Positions 5,722-11,152 of a stretch of 11,152 nt of DNA are shown in pieces. This stretch comes from JAAFIP01 sp043721235 (GTDB taxonomy: Bacteria; Pseudomonadota; Gammaproteobacteria; Burkholderiales; Burkholderiaceae_C). The stretch spans positions 1 to 11,152 of the forward strand of contig JAYSRE010000086.1 of the NCBI GenBank assembly GCA_043721235.1, given 5' to 3'. The notes beneath the pieces were generated by a model that did no database searches, was not told the DNA's origin, and saw only the letters and a list, made by a program, of their open reading frames with translations. Numbering within the stretch: the stretch's first letter is position 1; each line of letters starts with the position of its first letter. Made by a program: the position numbers and the translations under genes.

Positions 5722-7659
5722 TTACCACGATTTTGCAACTCGAAAGCCGACAAAACTGACTCGAAATATCGGTATATTTTTACTTCGGTGGGCAGAACGC
5801 AAAGCTCTTGGCACGTCTGTCCAAGAGCCACCGCGCAATACCTTCTCCTCCGTAGTACAACCCGTTGTCCATGCACTGCCATTTACCGGTGCACCCACGT
5901 AGCTGTCATGGAAACAGTCTTCCACCCAATCCCACGTATTGCCGTGAACGCTATACATGCCGAACAAATTGGACGAATTGTTCTGCACGGCAACAGTTGC
6001 ACGTTTTTCATCCGCTTTGAAATAATTGGCCTTATTTGTTTGAAAAGTATCGCCCCACCAGTAGACATCAACGCTACCAGCCCTCGTAGCATATTCACGC
6101 TCTGATTCGGCTAACAATCGATACCCGGCACCATTTCCACTCTTACGTACGTCAGGTAGTTGGTTGAGCCAATCAATATAGGCCTGCGCGTCGTTCCAAG
6201 TCACGCAGACTACGGGATGGTCGTCAGCTTGTGAGAAGCCCACATTTCGCCAATTACTAGCTACATCACTTCTCCAGGCACCCTCGACGTAAATGAAACA
6301 ACCGATGCTTTGTTCAGCCTCAGTTTTATAAGCTGTGGCGTTCACAAATGCTGCAAACTGCCCACGCGTGACTGGATATTTTCCTGCGGCAAAACTTGGC
6401 ACGTTGACTTGATGTACTGGAGACTCCCACTTTACGTATTCCGCACTTCCCCCAGATGAGATAAATGCATTGCGCTTAGCCCCATCTGTACCCATCATAA
6501 AAAAACCACTGGGTATAGACACCATTTCTGGGCAGTTTTTGCAGTCTTGAAAAGTTTGCCCTTTTGGCAAACCTTCCCTCGCTGCGATCGCAACGGGCGG
6601 GCGCAAGGGTACAGCAGCTGCCGAGCCCGGGACATTCTGTCCATTTGCTATGCCTTTTGCGGCATTCAATCGCTTTAACTTGTTCTCTGCCAAACTTCTG
6701 TAACTACCATTTGGATACTTTTGCAGATAGGCTTGAAAATCGTCAGCGTCATTGCTGTCTTTCATACTTGCCCAAAAGTCTTTTTCTAACGAAACAGGAC
6801 CAGGCTCCACTTCTACAGTCACTCTAAAATGAAAGTTCCGCTGCACATGGGGTGGACCGTTCACGTACGGTGTTTGTTTGCCCTTGCTTGCGCGGTCAAC
6901 CTCAGCCGAAGCGGATGTTAATACCCCCTGTAAACTTAAATCTTTGCCCTGCAAAGCTCTCAACATACTTGCAGTAAACAGACCATTTCGTCCACCAGTT
7001 TCACCATCTGCGGCTGTATTTCCGGGGTCGGTTGCATAAACAATCACAGTACCCTTTGGCACACTGGTTGTTGCAGCTAGCCCACGTCCTACACTTCGAA
7101 ATTTTCCTGTGATGGGGTTATCTCGACACGCATCCAGCATGACCATATTGATACGCGCCCCACCTTCAAGCTCGTCAAGCACCCGGTTAACACTAACGCT
7201 CTCGTCAATAATAGCCGCTTCACTACCCGCACTCACGTTCACGGGAAGCAAGTAGTTCTCACCCCGCACCTGCATGCCATGCCCCGCGTAATAGAGCAAC
7301 GCAGCTTCAGCTCCCTTTGCCTTACGTCCCAACTCAGCTAATGCGTCAGTCATTCCTCGCTTAGTTTCATTTTTGCGGAAAATAACCTCAAACCCAAACC
7401 CCTTCAGCGCCTTGGCAATATCCTCTGCATCATTAACAGGGTTATCTAATTTACTAATTTGTTTGTAGTCGGCATTGCCGATAACAAGGGCTATGCGGTT
7501 GTTTTGAGCAAAAGCGGATTCAACTGGATATGCACAGAGCGTAACAACTATGCCTAGTGATAACCAAGTACATGCCATTTTCAGATTAGCAAGTATGCAA
7601 CCCGTACGCATCAAGAATTTATCTGTCAAGGTAAGTTTTAATTCGCGCTGTGACAGCAT
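5722..7659 (-). CDS. Exported caspase-family (C14) protease fused to an FGE/SUMF1-like domain
   Basis: A 645-residue two-domain protein. A hydrophobic segment ending in SAFAQ (cleavage near residue 51) suggests export. The caspase p20-like domain starts at IALVIGNADY. It has catalytic His127 in YYAGHG and Cys178 in LDACRDNP, the dyad of bacterial metacaspase-like proteases. A linker (FWASMKDSNDADDF...) covers about 295-365. The FGE/SUMF1 domain (about 369-645) starts with DCKNCPEMVSIPSG and includes VHGNTWDWVED and a C-terminal LRGGSW...GFRVA. The two cysteines that bind copper in true formylglycine-generating enzymes, just after GGS(W/Y), are replaced by Asp and Leu, so sulfatase maturation is unlikely and a binding role more likely. 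I chose the ATG at 7659 (weak GAAAGA upstream). TTG 7680, ATG 7611 and ATG 7578 are alternatives, and the two shorter ones would give a more typical signal peptide. Lower GC than the flanks; likely operon with the OmpA-type gene. Function unknown. Confidence 0.88.
   Translation of the reverse strand: MLSQRELKLTLTDKFLMRTGCILANLKMACTWLSLGIVVTLCAYPVESAFAQNNRIALVIGNADYKQISKLDNPVNDAEDIAKALKGFGFEVIFRKNETKRGMTDALAELGRKAKGAEAALLYYAGHGMQVRGENYLLPVNVSAGSEAAIIDESVSVNRVLDELEGGARINMVMLDACRDNPITGKFRSVGRGLAATTSVPKGTVIVYATDPGNTAADGETGGRNGLFTASMLRALQGKDLSLQGVLTSASAEVDRASKGKQTPYVNGPPHVQRNFHFRVTVEVEPGPVSLEKDFWASMKDSNDADDFQAYLQKYPNGSYRSLAENKLKRLNAAKGIANGQNVPGSAAAVPLRPPVAIAAREGLPKGQTFQDCKNCPEMVSIPSGFFMMGTDGAKRNAFISSGGSAEYVKWESPVHQVNVPSFAAGKYPVTRGQFAAFVNATAYKTEAEQSIGCFIYVEGAWRSDVASNWRNVGFSQADDHPVVCVTWNDAQAYIDWLNQLPDVRKSGNGAGYRLLAESEREYATRAGSVDVYWWGDTFQTNKANYFKADEKRATVAVQNNSSNLFGMYSVHGNTWDWVEDCFHDSYVGAPVNGSAWTTGCTTEEKVLRGGSWTDVPRALRSAHRSKNIPIFRVSFVGFRVAKSW
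5740..5835 (-). other. C-terminal segment with DGR variable-region-like pattern (inside the caspase-FGE gene)
   Basis: The last residues of the FGE-like domain alternate fixed and free positions: GGSW, three free, PR, one free, LRSA, one free, R, four free, P, two free, R, four free, GFR. In diversity-generating retroelement (DGR) targets with this fold, the free positions correspond to AAC-type codons in the template repeat. Ten of the fifteen free codons here end in C or T, which is suggestive but not diagnostic. No second copy of this stretch and no reverse transcriptase occur in the window. Ordinary FGE-like proteins can show a similar pattern. Confidence 0.35.
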
Positions 7660-7860
7660 ATAACAATCTTTCGTTTGCAAAACATCTTGTTTGTATAGGA
7701 GTTTGATTTAAAAATCAATCCATTTTTCATCTGATCGGCATACTGTGGGAACGGGCGAATTTACTCCTGGAAAGAGGCATCGCACCTGCAACTGAAGGGA
7801 AAATATACACTGGGTATTAACATAGCTGTTTGCGCTTTTTTTAGACAGCCGAGCGCTAGG
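7660..7860. other. AT-rich intergenic segment upstream of the caspase-FGE gene
   Basis: About 200 bp between mutM and the caspase-FGE start; I see no gene. On the - strand it must contain the promoter of the caspase-FGE/OmpA pair unless read-through from mutM suffices. Candidates such as TATACA (7697-7692) and TATATT are present, but none has a convincing -35 at good spacing. Two small inverted repeats are visible: TTGATT-taaa-AATCAA (7703-7718), and overlapping GCTGT/ACAGC (7825-7829 / 7845-7849) and GCGCT/AGCGC (7832-7836 / 7852-7856) arms around a T-run. The last pair lies just beyond the mutM stop but has no T-run on the mutM strand, so a mutM terminator is not evident. Confidence 0.5.
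7703..7718. repeat. 6-bp inverted repeat upstream of the caspase-FGE gene
   Basis: TTGATT (7703-7708) and AATCAA (7713-7718) flank a 4-base centre. The element lies 44-59 bases upstream of the chosen ATG at 7659, a position suited to an operator. It is short and AT-rich, so chance is a real alternative. Confidence 0.3.
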
Positions 7861-7873
7861 CTAGTATTTTTGG
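7860..7873 (-). repeat. Right copy of the 14-bp inverted repeat flanking the caspase/OmpA insert
   Basis: Read on the - strand this is CCAAAAATACTAGC, differing from the left copy at 4868-4881 in one base. It overlaps the last codons and the TAG stop of mutM. Part of its sequence is therefore set by the conserved CQK tail of MutM, which weakens the case that it is a true element end. Confidence 0.45.
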
Positions 7874-8694
7874 CATGTAGCGCAAAAAAACGTGCTCCGT
7901 TGGCCTTGTTTTAGCAGCTTTATAGGGCTGGCACATACGCGGCAGGGCTCGCCAGTACGGCCGTAGACGTTGGCTTGCAGCTGAAAGTAGCCAGTTTGCC
8001 CCTCGGCGCTAGAAAAGTCGCGCAAGGTGCTGCCGCCTTGGCGCACGGCGGCTTGCAGCACGTTGCGGATGGCCGCATGCAGCTTGGCAGCGCGAGGGGC
8101 GCTGAGCCTGTTAGCACGCACAGTGGGGCGTATGCCAGCTAAAAACAAAGCCTCTGAGCAGTAAATATTGCCTACGCCCACCACGATGTCGCCGGCCAGC
8201 AGCACCAGCTTGATGGCGGTTTTGCGCAGTTGCAGGGCCGCATGGAAGGCTTTGACCTGAAAATCATCGGTTAGCGGCTCTACGCCCAAATTGCCCAGCA
8301 GTTTGTGTGCAGCAGGGTGCGTTTGAGAAGGCGCATACACCACGGCACCAAAGCGGCGCGGGTCGTTTAAGCGCAGCATGCCGCGCGTGGTGGCCAGGCT
8401 GAAATGGTCGTGCTTGCCAGGCAGCCCCAGGCTGGGGCCAAAGTTTAGCGAACCCGACATGCCTAAATGCACCAATAAAAGCCCATGCGGCGCGCCAAGC
8501 GGGTTGGCCAGGTCAATCAGCAAATATTTACCACGGCGGCGCACTGCGGTGACTGTGCGGCCCTGCAGGTCGTCTGGGTCAATGCCCAGTGGCCAGCGCA
8601 GCGGCTTACCCAACTCTAGGGCGTTAATTTGCGCGCCTTCAATACGGCTGGCAAAACTAAGGCGTGTTACTTCGACTTCAGGCAATTCTGGCAT
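7861..8694 (-). CDS. mutM: Formamidopyrimidine-DNA glycosylase MutM (Fpg)
   Basis: MutM excises 8-oxoguanine and formamidopyrimidines and nicks the abasic site, the partner of MutY in the GO system. The start is fixed by the N-terminus MPELPEVEV: after Met removal Pro2 is the catalytic nucleophile, with Glu3 beside it. The reading frame stays open 85 codons further upstream, but that part is not MutM. Other landmarks are Lys56 in RRRGKYLL, the helix-two-turn-helix segment with GVGNIYCSEALF, and a C-terminal zinc finger with Cys251, Cys254, Cys271 and Cys274 plus the conserved Arg266. The length of 277 compares with 269 in E. coli. A -10-like GATAAT on the - strand (8706-8701) lies just before the ATG, but no -35 stands out. 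The gene is divergent from the TPR gene and 201 bp ahead of the caspase-FGE gene. Confidence 0.97.
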   Translation of the reverse strand: MPELPEVEVTRLSFASRIEGAQINALELGKPLRWPLGIDPDDLQGRTVTAVRRRGKYLLIDLANPLGAPHGLLLVHLGMSGSLNFGPSLGLPGKHDHFSLATTRGMLRLNDPRRFGAVVYAPSQTHPAAHKLLGNLGVEPLTDDFQVKAFHAALQLRKTAIKLVLLAGDIVVGVGNIYCSEALFLAGIRPTVRANRLSAPRAAKLHAAIRNVLQAAVRQGGSTLRDFSSAEGQTGYFQLQANVYGRTGEPCRVCASPIKLLKQGQRSTFFCATCQKY

Positions 8695-8765
8695 GCATGG
8701 ATTATCATCGTTGGATGCTACTACCCACTTCTTTGCTACCCACCTGCTTAAGCCCTGCTGCTTTA

Positions 8766-10631
8766 ATGCCTGCGGCCCACCCGGCCAGCAGCCAACAGCG
8801 CAGTAAGCAGCGCAAGACTGGACGCAACTTTGTGCCCTATGCCCTGCTTGGCTGGGTACTGGCCGCTGGCATGGCAGCCCATGCACAGACGGCTGTGCCT
8901 GCCGCGCCCGCGTCATCAGCGCCAGCGTCGTCAGCAGCAGCATCCACACCAGAAGCGGACAAAGAACCCCTCACAGCATCAAACTTAGATGCCAATATGT
9001 TTTACCAGCTGCTGCTGGGCGAGCTCAGTGCGCGCCAAGGCGAGATAGGTAAGGGCTATCAGCTGCTGCTGGACGCGGCGCGCAAAACCAACGATGCCCA
9101 GCTGTACGAGCGCGCTACCGACATTGCCCTAGAGGCCCGCGAAGGCGAGTCGGCCCTGCAAGCGGCACGTGCATGGCGCCAAGCGCAGCCCAATTCGGTG
9201 CCCGCCAATGAACGTGCATTTCAAATCTTGGTGGCCTTAAACCGCCTACCCGAAAGCGTAGACCCCTTGCGCGCTTTGCTGGCCAATACGCCTGCAGCGC
9301 AGCGCAGCGCAGCCATTGGCCGTAGTGCTGGGGGCTACCGCCGCGTGACCGACAAAAAACTGGCTGCCAGCACCCTAGAGCAGGCCCTAAGCAGCTACAC
9401 AGCCCCCAGTGCCAACGGCGATTACGCAGCCGCAGCCTGGGCTGCCATAGGCCGCCTGCGCCTGGGCGCGAGCGACGCACCCGGCGCTCTAGAGGCCGCC
9501 CGCAAAGGCCAAACTGCCAGCCCCGGCAATGAGGCCCCCGCACTCTTGGCACTTGAGATGGTCAGCCCCAAGCAACCCCAAGCTGAAGACATCATGAAGC
9601 GCTACCTTGCCAGCGACAAGCCGCGCACCGACATCCGCATGGGCTACGCCCGCACCCTGCTAGATAGCCAACGCTACCCAGAAGCCAACCAGCAGGTGCA
9701 AATCATCACCCGCGAGGCACCCAACTTTGCCGACGCTTGGCAGCTGCTAGGCAGCTTGCAGTTACAAGACAACCAGCTGGTCAACGCCGACACCTCACTT
9801 AAGCGTTATGTTCAGCTGGTGCAGGACCAAGGCCCCACCGAAGGCGATGGCACCGAACGCCAGCGCGGCCTGACCCAAGCCTACTTAGCCCTGGCCCAAG
9901 TGGCTGAAAAACGCAAAGACTATCCGCTGGCTGAAAGCTGGATTGCCAAAGTAGACAGCCCGCAAGCCTTGGTCAGCGCGCAAAGCCGCCGCGCCTCGGT
10001 GCTGGCCAAGCAAGGCAAGCTGGACGAAGCCATCAAACTGATACGCGCCCTGCCCGACCGCAGCGACGAAGACAAGCGCATGAAGCTGACCACCGAGCTG
10101 CAACTGCTGCGTGACAACCAAAAATACCAGGCCGCCTACGACCTGGCAGGCCAAGCCTTGCTGGCCACGCCGCAGGACAACGAGCTGCTGTACGACCAGG
10201 CCATGATGGCCGAAAAACTAGGTCGCATGGGCGAAATGGAGCGCCTGCTGCGCCAAACCATTGCCAACAAACCCGACTTCAGCCAAGCCTACAACGCGCT
10301 GGGCTACTCTTTGGCAGACCGCAATGTGCGCCTGCCCGAAGCTAAAGTTTTGATTCAAAAAGCGCTCGAATTTGCCCCAGGCGACCCATTTATCACAGAC
10401 AGCTTGGGTTGGGTTGAGTTTCGTTTGGGCAACAAAGCCGAGTCGATCAAAATTTTGCTCACAGCCTACCAAGGCAAGCCCGATGCTGAAATTGCGGCCC
10501 ATTTAGGTGAGGTGTACTGGGCCAACGGCCAGCGCGACAAAGCCATTGCCATCTGGAAGGAAGGCATGCTGCTGAACCCCGAAAACGAGACGCTGCTGCA
10601 AACCCTCAAACGCCTGCGCGTCAAGCTGTAA
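8766..10631 (+). CDS. Secreted TPR-repeat protein, LbcA-like by position
   Basis: With the ATG at 8766 the product has 621 residues. A signal peptide with a basic n-region (RSKQRKTGR) and a hydrophobic core (YALLGWVLAAG) ends in AHA-Q at about 40/41, followed by a low-complexity Ala/Pro/Ser linker to about 65. The remainder is alpha-solenoid: several degenerate tetratricopeptide repeats, clearest from about residue 290 to the end (NALGYSLADRNVRLPEAKVL, SLGWVEFRLGNKAESIKI, HLGEVYWANGQRDKAIAI). TPR proteins act as scaffolds, so a periplasmic or outer-membrane adaptor role is likely. The gene sits directly before lolB, the position of Pseudomonas aeruginosa lbcA, which encodes a lipoprotein activator of the CtpA protease. 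This protein has no lipobox Cys, so it is not a classical lipoprotein. Starts at 8697 or 8715 are possible; none has a good Shine-Dalgarno. Its stop overlaps the lolB start. Confidence 0.85.
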   Translation: MPAAHPASSQQRSKQRKTGRNFVPYALLGWVLAAGMAAHAQTAVPAAPASSAPASSAAASTPEADKEPLTASNLDANMFYQLLLGELSARQGEIGKGYQLLLDAARKTNDAQLYERATDIALEAREGESALQAARAWRQAQPNSVPANERAFQILVALNRLPESVDPLRALLANTPAAQRSAAIGRSAGGYRRVTDKKLAASTLEQALSSYTAPSANGDYAAAAWAAIGRLRLGASDAPGALEAARKGQTASPGNEAPALLALEMVSPKQPQAEDIMKRYLASDKPRTDIRMGYARTLLDSQRYPEANQQVQIITREAPNFADAWQLLGSLQLQDNQLVNADTSLKRYVQLVQDQGPTEGDGTERQRGLTQAYLALAQVAEKRKDYPLAESWIAKVDSPQALVSAQSRRASVLAKQGKLDEAIKLIRALPDRSDEDKRMKLTTELQLLRDNQKYQAAYDLAGQALLATPQDNELLYDQAMMAEKLGRMGEMERLLRQTIANKPDFSQAYNALGYSLADRNVRLPEAKVLIQKALEFAPGDPFITDSLGWVEFRLGNKAESIKILLTAYQGKPDAEIAAHLGEVYWANGQRDKAIAIWKEGMLLNPENETLLQTLKRLRVKL

Positions 10632-11146
10632 TGCCACTGCACACTCCAGCTTGGCGGCACCTACAGCGCTGCGTGGCCATTGCAGTTACTCTGTTTTTGA
10701 TAGCTGCCTGTGCAGCAAATCCTTGGGCCAACAAGGTAAAAGATGCACAAAACCCTAGTTTTACGGGCCGCATGAGCCTGCAGGTCGACAGCGAGCCGGT
10801 GCAGTCGTTTGCAGGCGGGTTTGAACTGCAAGGCAGCGCTGAAATGGGCGAACTTAGCCTGTACACCCCGCTGGGCTCCACGGTGGCCGTGCTGCGCTGG
10901 GCACCTGGCCACGCAGCGCTAGAAACCGGTGGCACCACACAAGCCTACCCTTCTGTACAGGCCATGATGGAGCGCACCACGGGTGCAGCCGTACCCGTGC
11001 CCGCCCTGTTTGCGTGGCTGCGGGGCGAGGCCGTTGACGTGCCCGGCTGGGTGGCCGATGTATCGCGCCAAGCCCAAGGCCGTATTAACGCCCAGCGCAC
11101 CAGCCCGCTGCCCTCAGCACAACTGCGCATCGTGCTTGGGCCCTGA
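10631..11146 (+). CDS. lolB: Outer-membrane lipoprotein receptor LolB
   Basis: LolB takes lipoproteins from the periplasmic carrier LolA and inserts them into the outer membrane. The 171-residue product has a lipoprotein signal peptide with lipobox Ile24-Ala-Ala-Cys27 and Ala at +2 (outer-membrane sorting). The body matches LolB landmarks: FTGRMSLQV, the strand LSLYTPLGSTVAVL (E. coli has a similar TNPLGST run), and the PVPALFAWLRGE segment corresponding to the PIPLNSLRQWI region. E. coli LolB has about 207 residues, so the C-terminal part is shorter here. The ATG overlaps the TAA of the TPR gene by one base (TAATG), which suggests translational coupling. Only six bases follow the stop in the window; ispE is the usual next gene in related genomes but is not visible. 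Confidence 0.93.
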   Translation: MPLHTPAWRHLQRCVAIAVTLFLIAACAANPWANKVKDAQNPSFTGRMSLQVDSEPVQSFAGGFELQGSAEMGELSLYTPLGSTVAVLRWAPGHAALETGGTTQAYPSVQAMMERTTGAAVPVPALFAWLRGEAVDVPGWVADVSRQAQGRINAQRTSPLPSAQLRIVLGP

Positions 11147-11152
11147 ATCTGG

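Noticed and set aside
7825..7860. Rho-independent terminator of mutM.
   Set aside because: The inverted arms are 5 bp, compete with each other, and the T-run lies inside the loop on the + strand rather than after a stem on the mutM strand.
5067..7873. A complete diversity-generating retroelement or insertion sequence.
   Set aside because: No reverse transcriptase, accessory gene, template repeat or transposase can be found on either strand.
8695..8949. N-terminal extension of the mutM frame up to 8949.
   Set aside because: MutM must begin at MPELPEVEV because Pro2 is the nucleophile; the upstream 85 codons are antisense to the TPR gene region and show no MutM similarity.

Overview
The window looks like chromosomal DNA of a betaproteobacterium, most likely Burkholderiales of the Comamonadaceae type. 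The basis is the RecN, RapZ, MutY, MutM and LolB sequences, a coding GC of about 57% in sampled lines of the core genes, and a mutM / TPR gene / lolB order like that of related genomes. This is inference from recognised families; no database search was run. The window carries nine protein genes. I see no rRNA, tRNA, CRISPR array or transposase.

Layout. The + strand begins with the C-terminal part of recN (2-691), then rapZ (770-1672) behind a short intergenic stretch holding a perfect 15-bp tandem duplication. From 1697 to 8694 everything reads on the - strand. In transcription order this is mutM, a caspase/FGE-like fusion, an OmpA-type lipoprotein, a dynamin-like GTPase and mutY; mutY ends tail to tail with rapZ. 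Divergent from mutM, on the + strand, are a secreted TPR protein and lolB, whose stop and start codons overlap by one base. ispE would be expected just past the right end by comparison with related loci, but it is not in view.

Functions. mutM and mutY are two glycosylases of the GO (8-oxoguanine) repair system, and recN serves double-strand-break repair. The TPR protein and lolB are envelope genes. The TPR gene sits where Pseudomonas keeps lbcA (protease-activating TPR lipoprotein), next to lolB, but its product has a plain signal peptide and no lipobox.

The part that stands out is 5067-7659, between mutM and the dynamin gene. It is visibly more AT-rich (sampled lines 33-50% GC). It encodes a probably exported caspase-family protease with intact His/Cys dyad fused to an FGE/C-type-lectin-fold domain that lacks the FGE copper cysteines, followed 58 bp later by a peptidoglycan-binding OmpA-type lipoprotein. 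The C-terminal 30 or so residues of the fusion have the alternating conserved/variable pattern of diversity-generating-retroelement variable regions, although no template repeat or reverse transcriptase is present here. A 14-bp inverted repeat with one mismatch lies on either side of this insert. I read the pair as an acquired two-gene envelope module; its function is unknown.
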